Source: Luteimicrobium subarcticum (lineage in GTDB: Bacteria > Actinomycetota > Actinomycetes > Actinomycetales > Cellulomonadaceae). Taken from it: a stretch of 64,000 nt of DNA. The translations under genes were made by a program, and so were the position numbers. Positions within the stretch are counted from its first letter, which is position 1; each line of letters begins with the position of its first letter. Location of the stretch: assembly GCF_002798015.1 (NCBI RefSeq), contig NZ_PGTZ01000006.1:806001-870000 (forward strand). The letters are read 5' to 3'. The notes below the pieces were generated by a model that saw nothing but the letters and a program-made list of their open reading frames with translations, was not told the origin of the DNA and made no database searches. Below, one piece after another: positions 19,001 through 27,612 of this stretch.

Positions 19001-20812
19001 CGCGAGGTCCTTGCGGAGCACGGACTTGCCGTTGACCGGACCGACCCAGGTGTCGTCGGGGAACAGCGACACCATGTCGAGGCGGACGGTCGACGCGGCG
19101 CCGGCGAGCACGGCGAGGCGCGCCGAGTCCGTCGTGGTGTCCGCGGTGAGGCTGACCGTGTACTTCTTCCAGGTGTCGGAGCCGTCGACCGCGACCTTCC
19201 CGGTCGCGTACGCGGTGGCGCCGTCCTTCGTCTCGAGCCGCACGGCGAGGTCCTGCGCCGTCGCCGAGCGTGCCCACACCGAGAAGTCGTACGTCGCGCC
19301 CTTCTCGATCGCGATCCCGGAGTTGTAGCCCGCGTTCTGCACGCCGGCGCCCGCGCCCTTCGCGTCGAGCGTCAGGTAGTAGCGGTTGTTGTCGTTGAGC
19401 CGCTGGTCGCCGGTGCCGACGGTCGCGGTCGACCCCGCGCCGTCGCCCCGCGCGAGCGTCGACCACGCCGTCATGCCCGTGAAGCCCGACGCGTCCGAGC
19501 TGTTGAACTCGAACGAGCGGTTGCGCACGAGCTCGGCGTACAGGCCGCCGTCCGCCGCGTAGTTGATGTCCTCGTAGAAGATGCCGTAGAGGTCGTCGGA
19601 GGCCTTGACGCTCGTCGCGTCGCCGTCGATGTCGAGGCTCGAGCCGTCGGTGACCTTGACGGTCTGGACGGTGAGCTTCACGGCGTCGGCCTTCGACCCG
19701 ACGACGAGCAGCCCGTCCTGCAGGCCGACGTAGCCGTCGTCGCCCGTGGCGTCCGCGGTGCGCAGGACGACCTTGCCGCCGCCCGCGTCCGTGATGCGCA
19801 GCGAGGCGGGCGTCGCGCCCGGATCGCCCATCGCGAGCGTCTCGCCCGTGCCCAGCACGACCGGCACACCGCCCGATGCGAGCGTCACCGCACCCTCGGA
19901 CACCTCGGTCGCCGTGAACGCCAGGGTGCTCGTGGGCCGCACGTCGGTCAGACCGAGGCGCCCGTCCTCGGTGGACAGGTACTGGTCGCCGTCGCCGCCG
20001 AGGAACGTGAACGTGCCGGGCGGGACGACGTCCTTGCCGTCCGCGGCGTCGTACGCGAAGTCGTCGAACACGGCCGGGAAGGTCGTGCCGTCCTGCGCGG
20101 CGAGGGCGTAGAGGCCGAGGTGCGTGATGTCGAACGACACGGTGACCGAACCGGTCTGCACCCACGCGCCCGCGCCCGAGGCCGCCGACGCGTCCCAGTA
20201 GCTCGTCGTGACGACGTCCCCGGTGCGCCGCAGGCGCAGGGTCTCCGCCTGGGAGCCCGGACGGTCGCCGAAGCTCGCGGCGGTGAACGACGCGTTCGTC
20301 TCGATGTCGTTCTCGATCGCGACGCCGGACGCCGACAGGCTGCCCACGTACGTGAGTCCGGACCGGACGTAGTTGTCCAGGTCGTCGAACGCGATGAGCC
20401 CGGCGCCCTGGTACACCTTCGAGACCGGCGCGTGGACGGTCGTCACGACGTCGAAGTCGCCGTCGGGGACGTCGACCGCGAACACGTTCTTCGCCGTGTT
20501 GGTCGTCTGGTAGGTGTCGCCCGCCTGGGCGGTGAGGGTGAGGGACCCCGGGTTGGTCGCGAGCGACCACGCCGAGGAGGCCTCGTTGGTGATCGACCAC
20601 TGCGAGCCCAGGGTCGCGGCGTCGAACGAGTCGACGGACCCGGGGAGGTCGGGGACCGCCGTGGCCGCGGCGGCGACGGTGCCGCCGAGCGCCCCGGCGG
20701 GGGCTGCGGCCACGCACGTCGCGAGGACGGCGGCGGTGGCGAGCAGGCCGACGGCCCGCAGCGGAGGTGCGGAGCGGGGTCGCGACCGCGAACCCCGTTG
20801 TGACACGATCAT
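16085..20812 (-). CDS. Secreted GH51 alpha-L-arabinofuranosidase, multidomain
   Basis: 1575 residues from the ATG at 20812, with an AGGAG site just upstream. A long signal peptide spans about 1-45. Residues about 55-245 form a concanavalin-like sandwich (DSFDAATLGSQW; GH43_C2/DUF1349-like). The GH51 domain begins near 400 (LYGIFYEDINYAADGG). The acid/base Glu is in ELGNEENN (about 750) and the nucleophile Glu in VFLGEYAS (about 837). A second concanavalin-like domain (about 960-1120, DDFSAGASQW to LYMDGVLQMDY) interrupts the enzyme before its C-terminal beta-domain resumes (VVKVVNTSDTTRRT to SVTFLRLH). Two OmpL47-like repeats and the shared Ig-like tail follow. GH51 enzymes remove terminal arabinofuranose from arabinan and arabinoxylan. 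It is the first cistron of the arabinanase row, so its upstream region should hold the promoter. Confidence 0.92.
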   Translation of the reverse strand: MIVSQRGSRSRPRSAPPLRAVGLLATAAVLATCVAAAPAGALGGTVAAAATAVPDLPGSVDSFDAATLGSQWSITNEASSAWSLATNPGSLTLTAQAGDTYQTTNTAKNVFAVDVPDGDFDVVTTVHAPVSKVYQGAGLIAFDDLDNYVRSGLTYVGSLSASGVAIENDIETNASFTAASFGDRPGSQAETLRLRRTGDVVTTSYWDASAASGAGAWVQTGSVTVSFDITHLGLYALAAQDGTTFPAVFDDFAYDAADGKDVVPPGTFTFLGGDGDQYLSTEDGRLGLTDVRPTSTLAFTATEVSEGAVTLASGGVPVVLGTGETLAMGDPGATPASLRITDAGGGKVVLRTADATGDDGYVGLQDGLLVVGSKADAVKLTVQTVKVTDGSSLDIDGDATSVKASDDLYGIFYEDINYAADGGLYAELVRNRSFEFNSSDASGFTGMTAWSTLARGDGAGSTATVGTGDQRLNDNNRYYLTLDAKGAGAGVQNAGYNSGIAIEKGATYDFSVWARSATAQDLAVRLETKDGATAYATGKVAVDGSDTWKKYTVSLTADTTTDSARLAVLAGAASTVRLDMVSLFPDDTWVGPVNGKSVLRKDLAQKIADLKPKFLRFPGGCVTDVGTFPSYTESGGTDRKRMYQWKETIGAVEDRPTNANFWGYNQSYGIGYMEYFEFAEDLGATPLPVVTVGAQGCGSSLAGTTDSATIQRYVQDTLDLLEFADGDVTTEWGAKRAALGHPKPFGVKYIELGNEENNTEFEKNFPTFRAAVNAAYPDVTVISNSGPDDSGSRFDTLWDYNRQQKVDMVDEHYYNSPSWFLSNTNRYDTYDRNGPKVFLGEYASQGNTLWNSLSEAAYMTSLERNSDVVQLASYAPLLSNEDYVQWSPDAIWFDNDESWGSPNYYVQKMFMNNLDAGDEVVPSTYSGPQITPEPLDGGVFLSTWSTAATYDNVKVTSNDDSSTLFSDDFSAGASQWAAQSGTWSVANGAYTQSSTSVTDARTIVTDAYTKDWSSYTLELDATKTAGSEGFLVGFAATGANNFFWWNIGGWTNTRQALQKADGGSAGEVKAVENSSVTTGKTYHLKVVVDGRDIKLYMDGVLQMDYEDVVATQDVFQDVTRDASTGDLVVKVVNTSDTTRRTAVHVSDVGVRATGTATVLTGLPTDTNTKAKKEKVVPVEHQLTGLSGDFSYDFQPYSVTFLRLHTVDATAPTIDSLDLSSSGVRGWYADPVTVTATASDDRGVTSLETRVDGGAWVGSDSTSKASVQVSGEGEHTVEVRATDADGNVSEIRPVTFAIDTTPPISNAVVDAKARTVMLRAADSGAGTGSIQYRVGTSGAWLTYTAPVKVGSTATTVQYRAVDALGNVEATNAVVVPAAGVVLKSTSTVAVASPSSTTYGTSPKVTVRVTGAGGTPTGTVRVTDGKTLVGSATLSGGKATVTVSSSLAVGSHSLAVTYSGDKAFGSSSDTVKVKVTKTSSKTSVSVSPKAPTHAQKATVTAKVTTVKPSGTVTVTVTHTVSGKTKTVVSQKVALTSKGTASLRLPQVAKGTYTVKVAYAGSSTATGSSAATTLRITK

Positions 20813-20923
20813 CTGTGCTCCTGCCTGGTGGGGACTGCCTTCAAAGGAGGTCCGCGAGGCAAAGGAGCACGCCGGGAGGAACCCGTCGCTCCGTTGCTCA
20901 CGGGTGGTGGTTCCCCTGGTACG

Positions 20924-20981
20924 CCGGTCCCGTCCGCGCGGGGCTCCCTGGTGGCAGCCAGGGCCGTGCGGGCGGGACCGG
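20924..20981. terminator. GC-rich hairpin downstream of the furanose importer operon
   Basis: CCGGTCCCGTCCGC pairs with GCGGGCGGGACCGG, and an inner CCCTGG/CCAGGG extends the stem. It lies about 70 bp after the last permease stop on the minus strand and before the GH51 gene, where a terminator separating the two units is expected. There is no U-tract, as is usual in very GC-rich actinobacteria. Confidence 0.65.
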
Positions 20982-21048
20982 TCGTCCCGGGGTGATCGGC
21001 GGTCGCGGGTGCGTCGTGCGGCCGCCGACAGCTGGTGGTGCTGAGGGG

Positions 21049-22218
21049 TCAGGCGTCGGCGGTCGGCGGTGGCGCCGCGGCGGCGCGGAACCGGCGTGAC
21101 CGGCCGGGGCTCTCCTCCCGGTTGCTGCGGCGGCGACCCGCCCGGGTCGAGGTCAGGGCCCGCTGGAGCAGCACGAACGCGAGCAGCACCGCCCCGATGA
21201 ACACCTTGGTCCACCACGAGTCGAGGCCCTCGCGGGCGATGAGCACCTGGATGAGCCCGTAGACCATGACGCCCGCGACCGTCCCGAGGACGAAGCCGCT
21301 GCCGCCGGTCAGCATCGCGCCACCGATGACGACGGACGCGATGGCGTCGAGCTCCATGCCAATGCCCGTGAGGTTGAACCCGGACCGGGTGTAGAAGGCG
21401 AACAGGATGCCCGCGATGCCGGCACAGGTGCCGCTGATGACGTACACCCACACCTTGGTGCGGGCGGCGCGCAGGCCCATGAGGCCGACGGCCTGGCCGC
21501 CGTCCCCGGCGCCGAGCCCGTAGACGGTGCGCCCGAACCGCGTGTAGTGCAGCAGGTAGACCGCGACGAGCACGACGACGAGCGCGACGATCATCGAGAG
21601 GTTGACGTACCAGATGTCGCGACCCTCGCCGAACTTGAGACGCCACGAGGCGAGGTCCGTGAAGCCCTTGTCGTCGATCGACAGCGACTGGACGGACACG
21701 ACGTTGCACAGGCCGCGGGCCAGGAACATGGCCGCGAGCGACGCGATGAACGGCTGGATCTGGAAGTAGTGCACGAGCACGCCGATGAGCAGGCCGAACA
21801 GCGCCCCCGTCAGGACGCCGGCGGCGAGCACGAGGGGGAGCGCCACGCCCGCGATGAGGAGCTTCGCGACGACCAGGCCGACGAGCGCGACGACCGCGCC
21901 GACCGACAGGTCGATGCCGCCCGTGAGGATCACGAACGTCATGCCGACGGCGAGCACCAGCAGGTACGAGTTGTCGACGAAGAGGTTCGAGAAGAGCCGC
22001 ATGTTGACGAAGCTGCGGGTGTCGGTCGAGTACCGCATCTGCCCGATCACGAGGATCAGGACGAGCGTGAGCAGCGTGCCGGCGACCGGCAGGTAGCGGC
22101 GGTCGGCGACCCGGTGGCCCCACCGGCGGGCAGTCGCACCGAGGCCGCTGGGCGTCTTCGCGGGCGGCGGCGTCGGGGCCAGCCCTCGCGTGGAGGACGG
22201 GGTCTGCGTGCTGGTCAT
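21049..22218 (-). CDS. yjfF: Furanose ABC importer permease 2 (YjfF-like)
   Basis: 389-residue inner-membrane permease of the ribose/galactofuranose ABC family. After a cytoplasmic Pro-rich N-terminus come about 9-10 helices. The family signature TGGIDLSVGAVVAL is at about residues 102-115, and a later GGAMLTGGSGFVLGTVAG matches the second signature. The ATG overlaps the stop of permease 1 (ATGA), so the two are translationally coupled and probably form a heterodimer. Its C-terminal tail is unusually long, basic and Pro-rich. Last gene of the importer operon; a GC hairpin follows. Substrate is assigned from the YtfQ-like binding protein. Confidence 0.88.
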   Translation of the reverse strand: MTSTQTPSSTRGLAPTPPPAKTPSGLGATARRWGHRVADRRYLPVAGTLLTLVLILVIGQMRYSTDTRSFVNMRLFSNLFVDNSYLLVLAVGMTFVILTGGIDLSVGAVVALVGLVVAKLLIAGVALPLVLAAGVLTGALFGLLIGVLVHYFQIQPFIASLAAMFLARGLCNVVSVQSLSIDDKGFTDLASWRLKFGEGRDIWYVNLSMIVALVVVLVAVYLLHYTRFGRTVYGLGAGDGGQAVGLMGLRAARTKVWVYVISGTCAGIAGILFAFYTRSGFNLTGIGMELDAIASVVIGGAMLTGGSGFVLGTVAGVMVYGLIQVLIAREGLDSWWTKVFIGAVLLAFVLLQRALTSTRAGRRRSNREESPGRSRRFRAAAAPPPTADA

Positions 22219-23294
22219 GCTGCCACCTCCGCGGCGACGACGGGACGGCTGGTGCGGCGGATCTTGAGCTTCCCGCGCAGGCGCTCGGAGCCCGCGACGC
22301 ACACGACGATGAGGACGAGCGCCTTGAAGAGCGGCGTCACCTGCGTCGGCAGGTGGAAGATCACGACGGCCCGCTCGAGCGTCGTGAGGATCAGCGCGCC
22401 GACGATGGTCCCCGCGAGCGAGAACTTGCCGCCGTCGAGCTTGGTGCCGCCGAGGACGACGACCATGATCGCGTCGAGCTCCTTCATGAGGCCGATGTTG
22501 TTCGAGTCGGCCGCCATGGTCGGTGCGCCGTAGACGATGCCGGCGAGGCCCGCGAGCAGGCCGCACAGGATGTAGACGAACCACGTGATGTTGCGCGACT
22601 TCACGCCGGCGAGGCGGCTGGCCTCGCGGTTGATGCCGATGGACTCGAGCAGCATGCCGAGCGCAGTGCGCCGCACGAGCAGCGCCACGAGGACGAACAC
22701 CCCGCCCGCGATGATCACCGGCGTGGGGATGCCGAGCACGAAGCCGGACCCGATGGACTTGAACGGCGGGCTGGTGACCGTCGTGATCTGGCCCTTGGTG
22801 ACGAGCATCGCGATGCCGCGGCCCGCGATCATGAGGATCAGCGTGGCGATGAAGGGCTGGATGCCGAGGACGGTGACGAGGAACCCGTTGAACACGCCGA
22901 TCGCGAGCGCGACCACCAGGCCGAGGAAGAGGCCGGTGAGCGCCGTCGAGAGGTTCGACCCGGTGCCCGACTCCGCGATGTACGTGAGGGACACGGCGAG
23001 CGAGATCGCCATGACCGCGCCGACGGAGAGGTCGATGCCGCCGGTCGCGATGACGAGGCACATGCCGATCGCGAGGAGCAGCGGCGTCGCGCTCTGCCGC
23101 AGGATGTCGACGGGCTGCCCGAACAGGTGGCCGTCGCGGACGGTCACGTCGAGGAACCCGGGGCTGACGATGCCGCACGCGAGCAGCAGCACGACGAGGG
23201 CCACGACGGGCCAGAAGAGCTGGTGGCCGGTGACGCGCGCGACCGTCGTCTGGAAGCGGGTGCGCCCGTCGGCGCCTGTGATCGTGCCGGTCAT
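22215..23294 (-). CDS. ytfT: Furanose ABC importer permease 1 (YtfT-like)
   Basis: 359-residue membrane permease. ATGGIDLSVGAVMAISLAV is the BPD_transp_2 family signature, IQPFIATLILMIAGRG follows in the central helices, and the cytoplasmic EAA-like region is IGINREASRLAGVKSR. It starts inside the ATPase stop (ATGA overlap) and ends inside the next permease start (ATGA overlap). With the second permease, the double ATPase and the lipoprotein it makes a complete CUT2-class sugar importer. The order binding protein - ATPase - permease - permease is that of E. coli ytfQ-ytfR-ytfT-yjfF. Confidence 0.9.
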   Translation of the reverse strand: MTGTITGADGRTRFQTTVARVTGHQLFWPVVALVVLLLACGIVSPGFLDVTVRDGHLFGQPVDILRQSATPLLLAIGMCLVIATGGIDLSVGAVMAISLAVSLTYIAESGTGSNLSTALTGLFLGLVVALAIGVFNGFLVTVLGIQPFIATLILMIAGRGIAMLVTKGQITTVTSPPFKSIGSGFVLGIPTPVIIAGGVFVLVALLVRRTALGMLLESIGINREASRLAGVKSRNITWFVYILCGLLAGLAGIVYGAPTMAADSNNIGLMKELDAIMVVVLGGTKLDGGKFSLAGTIVGALILTTLERAVVIFHLPTQVTPLFKALVLIVVCVAGSERLRGKLKIRRTSRPVVAAEVAA

Positions 23295-24853
23295 GATGCG
23301 CTCCCGGAGGCTGCGATCGTCTCGAGGACGGTGGTGGTCGTGACGTCGGGCCCGTTGTGGATCTCGCCGACCTTGTGCCGGTCGCGCATGACGACGACAC
23401 GGTGCGAGAGGCGCAGGACCTCCTCGAGCTCGGACGAGATGAACACGACGCTCATCCCCTCGCTCGCGAGCTGGGCGACGAGGCGCTGGATCTCCGCCTT
23501 GGCGCCGACGTCGATGCCGCGGGTGGGCTCGTCCAGCAGGAGGAGCTTGGGCGCGGTGGCGAGCCAGCGGGCCAGCAGGACCTTCTGCTGGTTGCCGCCG
23601 GACAGGTTCTTGATGAGGGCGTCGGGGTTCGCCGGGTGGATGCCGAGCGCGTCGATGTACTTCGCGACGGTCGCGTCGAGCTCCTTGGCGGGCACGCGGC
23701 GCCAGGCGCCGCGCTCGGCCTGCATGGCGAGGGCGATGTTCTCGCGGACCGTGAGGTCCCCGATGATGCCTTCCTTCTTGCGGTCCTCGGACGCGAGCGC
23801 GACACCGCGCTGCAGCGACCCGAGGGGCGACGCGCCCTTGACGTGCTTGCCGCGCACGGTGATCGTGCCCTGGTCGGGCCGGTCGGCGCCGTAGAGCAGG
23901 CGGGCGACCTCGGTGCGTCCCGAGCCGAGCAGGCCGGCGACGCCGACGATCTCGCCCTCGAAGAGGTCGAGGTCGAACGGTTCGACGCTGCCGTCCTTGC
24001 CGAGGGCGAGCGCCTGGAGCACGGGCTCCCGGGCGCCCTCGGAGGGGGCGGCGGCCCGGCGGGCGACGGCCTCGATGTCCGCGAGGTCCTCGCTCGCGCG
24101 ACCGACCATCTTGGAGACGAGCTCGAGGCGCGGCAGGTCGCTCGTGAGGTACTCCCCGACGAGGCGTCCGTTGCGCAGGATCGTCATGCGGTCGCTGATG
24201 TCGTAGACCTGCTCGAGGAAGTGCGAGACGAACAGGATGGCGACGCCGTCCGCGCGGAGCTGCCGGACGACGTCGAAGAGCTGGGCGACCTCGGCCTTGT
24301 CGAGGCTGGAGGTCGGCTCGTCCAGGATGAGGACCTTCGCGTCGACGACCATGGCCCGCGCGATGGCGACGAGCTGCTGGATCGCGATGGAGTGCGAGGC
24401 GAGCATCGACACGGGGTCGATGTCGAGGCCGAACCGGGCGAGGTGGGCGCGCGCGGCGCGGCGGGTGGCCGGCCAGTTCACGAACGGGCCGAGGCGCACC
24501 TCGTGCCCGAGCATGACGTTCTCCGCGACGGAGAGGTTCGCGCAGAGGTTGACCTCCTGGTACACCGTGCTGACTCCGGCGGCCTGCGCGTCGGCGGGGC
24601 CGTCGAACCGCTGCTCGGCGCCGGAGACGGTGATGGTCCCGGAGTCGATGGTGTACACGCCCGTGAGGGCCTTGATGAGGGTCGACTTGCCGGCACCGTT
24701 CTCGCCCATGAGGGCGTGGACCTCGCCGGGGCGCAGCGTGAGCGCGACGTCGTCGAGAGCCTTGACGCCCGGGAACTCGATGGTGATCCCGGTCATCTCG
24801 ACGACGGGCTTCGCGGCCGCGGGCGCGGTGTCGGTGGTGGACGTCGGGGACAT
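23291..24853 (-). CDS. ytfR: Sugar ABC transporter ATPase with two nucleotide-binding halves (YtfR-like)
   Basis: 520-residue CUT2-type ATPase. First half: Walker A GENGAGKST (about residues 50-58) and Walker B LILDEPTSSLD. The first signature loop is altered (SHSIAIQQLVAIARA instead of LSGGQ). Second half: the Walker A equivalent is degenerate (GLLGSGRTE), while the signature is canonical (LSGGNQQKVLLARWL), followed by LLLDEPTRGIDVG. This asymmetry is normal for MglA/RbsA/YtfR proteins, in which one ATP site is catalytically weak. It powers uptake through the two downstream permeases. A strong hairpin in the 104-bp gap from the binding-protein gene may lower its expression relative to that protein. 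Confidence 0.92.
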   Translation of the reverse strand: MSPTSTTDTAPAAAKPVVEMTGITIEFPGVKALDDVALTLRPGEVHALMGENGAGKSTLIKALTGVYTIDSGTITVSGAEQRFDGPADAQAAGVSTVYQEVNLCANLSVAENVMLGHEVRLGPFVNWPATRRAARAHLARFGLDIDPVSMLASHSIAIQQLVAIARAMVVDAKVLILDEPTSSLDKAEVAQLFDVVRQLRADGVAILFVSHFLEQVYDISDRMTILRNGRLVGEYLTSDLPRLELVSKMVGRASEDLADIEAVARRAAAPSEGAREPVLQALALGKDGSVEPFDLDLFEGEIVGVAGLLGSGRTEVARLLYGADRPDQGTITVRGKHVKGASPLGSLQRGVALASEDRKKEGIIGDLTVRENIALAMQAERGAWRRVPAKELDATVAKYIDALGIHPANPDALIKNLSGGNQQKVLLARWLATAPKLLLLDEPTRGIDVGAKAEIQRLVAQLASEGMSVVFISSELEEVLRLSHRVVVMRDRHKVGEIHNGPDVTTTTVLETIAASGSAS

Positions 24854-24904
24854 CGGTGTCTTCCGTCCTGCGGGGGTTGGTGGGGGTGTGCTGCGGGGTG
24901 GAGC

Positions 24905-24941
24905 GGCTGCGGGCCGGCGATCTCGGCGCCGGCCCGCAGCC
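24905..24941 (-). promoter_or_regulatory. Intercistronic hairpin between ytfQ and ytfR
   Basis: GGCTGCGGGCCGGCG pairs exactly with CGCCGGCCCGCAGCC (15 bp, 7-nt loop), 18 nt after the ytfQ stop. In many ABC operons such a hairpin protects the binding-protein mRNA or partly stops transcription, giving excess binding protein. That role is inferred here. Confidence 0.6.
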
Positions 24942-24958
24942 GGGGTGAGCAGTGCTGC

Positions 24959-25945
24959 TCAGTACTTGCGGGCGTCGATCGTGTCCTGCGTGATCGTCTG
25001 GTCGAACGCCTGGTCGGTCACGATCGTCTTCTTCTCGACGGTGTCGCCTGCGACGATCTTCTTCGCCAGGTCGGCGATCTGGTCGCCGTAGACCGGGTTG
25101 CACTCGACGACGTAGTTGATCTTCTTGTCGTGCAGGGCCTGGAGGCCGTCCTTCACGCCGTCGATCGACACGATCTGGATGTCCTTGCCCGGCGTCTTGC
25201 CGGCGGCCTCGATGGCCTCGATGGCACCGAGGGCCATGTCGTCGTTGTGCGAGAAGATCATCGTCATGTCCGGGTACGCCTGGAGCGCGGCCTCGGTCGC
25301 GGCCTTGCCCTCGGCACGCGTGAAGTTGCCGGACGCCTTGCCGATGATGTTGTCGCCCATGACGGCGTCGAACGCCTTCTCGCGGTCGACCTGGGCCGAC
25401 GCGCCGAGGGTGCCCTGGAGCTCGAAGATCTTCGCGTCGGGCGAGTTCGTCTTGACCCACTGCGCGGCCGTGTCGCCCTCCTTCTCGAAGTCGGAGCCGA
25501 TGTACGTGGCGAACGGGTCGTCGACGGTCGTCTTGACCGTGCGGTCGACGAGGATCACGGGGATCTCGGCGTCCTTGGCCTCCTGGAGGACCTGGTCCCA
25601 GCCGGTCTCGACGACGGGCGAGAACGCGATGACGTCGACGCCCTGGTCGATGAAGTCGCGGATCGCCTTGATCTGGTTCTCCTGCTTCTGCTGGGCGTCG
25701 ACGAACGTGAGGTCGAACCCGTTCTCCTTGGTGAACGCCGCCTTGACGGAGTCGGTGTTCGCCGTGCGCCAGCCCGACTCGGCGCCGAGCTGCGAGAAGC
25801 CGACCTTGATGAGGTCGCCGCTGCCGCCGCCGCTCGTGGAGTCGTCGTCGGAACCGCTGCTGCCGCCGCTGCACGCCGCGAGGCTGAGTGCCGCGAGGGC
25901 TGCGACCGAACCGGCGAGCCAGGACCGCTTGCGCTTGATGCTCAT
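24959..25945 (-). CDS. ytfQ: Furanose-binding lipoprotein of ABC importer (YtfQ-like)
   Basis: 328-residue solute-binding protein. It has a lipoprotein signal with lipobox LAAC (Cys about residue 24) and a Ser/Gly/Asp linker, then a periplasmic-binding-protein type 1 fold. The N-terminal strand VGFSQLGAESGWRTANT and the blocks QQKQENQIKAI and PVVETGWDQVL follow E. coli YtfQ closely, much more than ribose or galactose binding proteins. The sugar-ring Arg/Asp positions (VDRT, HNDDMALGAIEAI, SIDGVKDG) are present. YtfQ binds furanose forms of galactose and arabinose, which fits a locus full of arabinofuranosidases. RBS AAGGAGG is present, and a LacI-type operator lies about 70 bp upstream. Confidence 0.92.
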   Translation of the reverse strand: MSIKRKRSWLAGSVAALAALSLAACSGGSSGSDDDSTSGGGSGDLIKVGFSQLGAESGWRTANTDSVKAAFTKENGFDLTFVDAQQKQENQIKAIRDFIDQGVDVIAFSPVVETGWDQVLQEAKDAEIPVILVDRTVKTTVDDPFATYIGSDFEKEGDTAAQWVKTNSPDAKIFELQGTLGASAQVDREKAFDAVMGDNIIGKASGNFTRAEGKAATEAALQAYPDMTMIFSHNDDMALGAIEAIEAAGKTPGKDIQIVSIDGVKDGLQALHDKKINYVVECNPVYGDQIADLAKKIVAGDTVEKKTIVTDQAFDQTITQDTIDARKY

Positions 25946-26015
25946 TGCTTCTCCTCCTTGAGATGCCGGTGGGGCCGGGGCCCCACCGTCTGGTCGACTC
26001 GCGACCGCTGGTTGA

Positions 26016-26029
26016 TGTTAGCGCTCACA
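26016..26029. promoter_or_regulatory. LacI-type operator of the arabinose regulon (importer promoter)
   Basis: TGTTAGCGCTCACA, a near-palindrome centred on the CG of AGCGCT that is characteristic of LacI-family operators. It lies 71 bp upstream of the ytfQ start and is identical in 14 of 14 bases to both sites in front of araB. The likely ligand-responsive repressor is the LacI protein encoded at 30997-32055. Confidence 0.85.
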
Positions 26030-26097
26030 TCTGTGCCTTCCGGGGGTCGGACGGTCACAGATCGACAACGCTTGGTGGTCCCGGGGGACCGGCGGGC

Positions 26098-27612
26098 TCA
26101 GACCCCGCCGGCCACCCGGTGGTACACGGCGTTCCAGCGCAGCTCGCGCTCGAACCCGGACTGGGTGGTGGTCTCGTCGATCGTGAGAAGCTCCGTCCCC
26201 GACATCCGCGCGAGGTCCTCGAAGACCTCCCGCGTCAGGGCCGTCGTCATCACGGTGTGGTGCGCGGCGCCCGCGAGGAGCCACGCTCCTGCCGAGGTCG
26301 GCAGGTCGGGGTGCGGTGCCCACAGGGCGTGGCCCACGGGCAGCCGCGGCAGGTCGTGCGGCGCGGCGACCACGTCGACCACGTTCGCCACCCACCGGAA
26401 CCGGTCGCGCATGTCGCTCATCGCGACGACCAGGCCCGGGCCCGCGTCCGCCTCGAACACCAGGCGGACCGGGTCCTCCCGGTCGCCGATGCCGAGCGGG
26501 TGGATCTCGAGCCGCGGCCGCGCTGTGGTGAGCGTCGGGCACACCTCGAGCATGTGGGCGCCGAGGATCAGCTCGGAGCGCGGCGTGAGGTCGTACGTGT
26601 AGTCCTCCATGAGCGACGCGCCGCCCGGCAGCCCGTAGCCCATGACCTTCGCGACGCGCACCAGGACGGCCGTCTTCCAGTCGCCCTCCGCACCGAAGCC
26701 GTAGCCGTCGGCCATGAGGCGCTGCACCGCGAGACCCGGGAGCTGGCGCAGCGCGCCGAGGTCCTCGAAGCTCGTCGTGAACGCCCCGAAGCCGCCCTCC
26801 GCGAGGAAGGAGCGCAGACCGACCTCGATGCGCGCGCCGTAGCGCAGCGCCTCGTGCCGCTCGCCGCCGACGCGCAGCTCGGGAGCCACGTCGTACAGCT
26901 CCTCGTACTCCTTGACGAGCAGGTCGACGTCCTCGTCGGACGCCTCGTGCACCCGCTCCGCCAGGTCGTTCACGCCCCACGTGTTCACCGAGACGCCGAA
27001 CCGGACCTCCGCCTCGGTCTTGTCGCCCTCGGTGACCGCGACGTTGCGCATGTTGTCGCCGAAGCGCGCCAGCCGCATCGAGCGCAGCTCGGCGTTGCCC
27101 GCCGCCGCCCGGACCCACGTGCCGACCTCGGCCTGCACGCGCGGGTCCGTCGTGTGGCCCACGACGACCTTCCGGGGGATGTCCATGCGCGACAGGATGT
27201 AGCCGAACTCCCGGTCGCCGTGCGCCGCCTGGTTGAGGTTCATGAAGTCCATGTCGATGGACGACCACGGCAGCTCGACGTTCGCCTGCGTGTGCAGCTG
27301 CAGCAGCGGCGTCGCCAGGGCGTCCAGGCCCCGGATCCACATCTTCGCCGGGCTGAACGTGTGCATCCAGGCCACCAGGCCGATGCACGCGTCGTCCGCG
27401 TTCGCGTCGAGGATCGCGCGGCGGATGCTCTCGGAGTCCTTGAGCACCGGCTTCCACACGACCGTGACGGGCACGGCGTCGGCCTCGTCCAGCGCCGCCG
27501 CGACCGCGCGGGACTGCTCGGCCACCTGAGCCAGCACGTCGTCGCCGTACAGGTCCTGGCTGCCGGTCAGGAACCAGACCTCGCGGCTCTCGAACGGGTT
27601 CTGCATGGTCAT
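26098..27612 (-). CDS. araA: L-arabinose isomerase
   Basis: 504 residues, the usual length of AraA. It converts L-arabinose to L-ribulose in the cytoplasm. The N-terminus has the family signature [15 protein letters not shown]. Metal and active-site residues are visible in FGAEGDWK (Glu), [10 protein letters not shown] (Glu), [10 protein letters not shown] (His) and [12 protein letters not shown] (His). The start overlaps the araD stop (ATGA), so it is translationally coupled and last in the araB-araD-araA operon. Confidence 0.97.
   Translation of the reverse strand: MTMQNPFESREVWFLTGSQDLYGDDVLAQVAEQSRAVAAALDEADAVPVTVVWKPVLKDSESIRRAILDANADDACIGLVAWMHTFSPAKMWIRGLDALATPLLQLHTQANVELPWSSIDMDFMNLNQAAHGDREFGYILSRMDIPRKVVVGHTTDPRVQAEVGTWVRAAAGNAELRSMRLARFGDNMRNVAVTEGDKTEAEVRFGVSVNTWGVNDLAERVHEASDEDVDLLVKEYEELYDVAPELRVGGERHEALRYGARIEVGLRSFLAEGGFGAFTTSFEDLGALRQLPGLAVQRLMADGYGFGAEGDWKTAVLVRVAKVMGYGLPGGASLMEDYTYDLTPRSELILGAHMLEVCPTLTTARPRLEIHPLGIGDREDPVRLVFEADAGPGLVVAMSDMRDRFRWVANVVDVVAAPHDLPRLPVGHALWAPHPDLPTSAGAWLLAGAAHHTVMTTALTREVFEDLARMSGTELLTIDETTTQSGFERELRWNAVYHRVAGGV

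Noticed and set aside
16058-20803. A very long open frame (over 1500 codons) on the + strand opposite the GH51 gene.
   Set aside because: Its product is Arg/Val/Gly-rich nonsense typical of the antisense frame of a high-GC gene, while the minus strand encodes a clear signal peptide and GH51 domain.
6822-20812. Sortase anchoring of the secreted arabinanases.
   Set aside because: None of the three intact C-termini has LPXTG, a hydrophobic segment or a basic tail.
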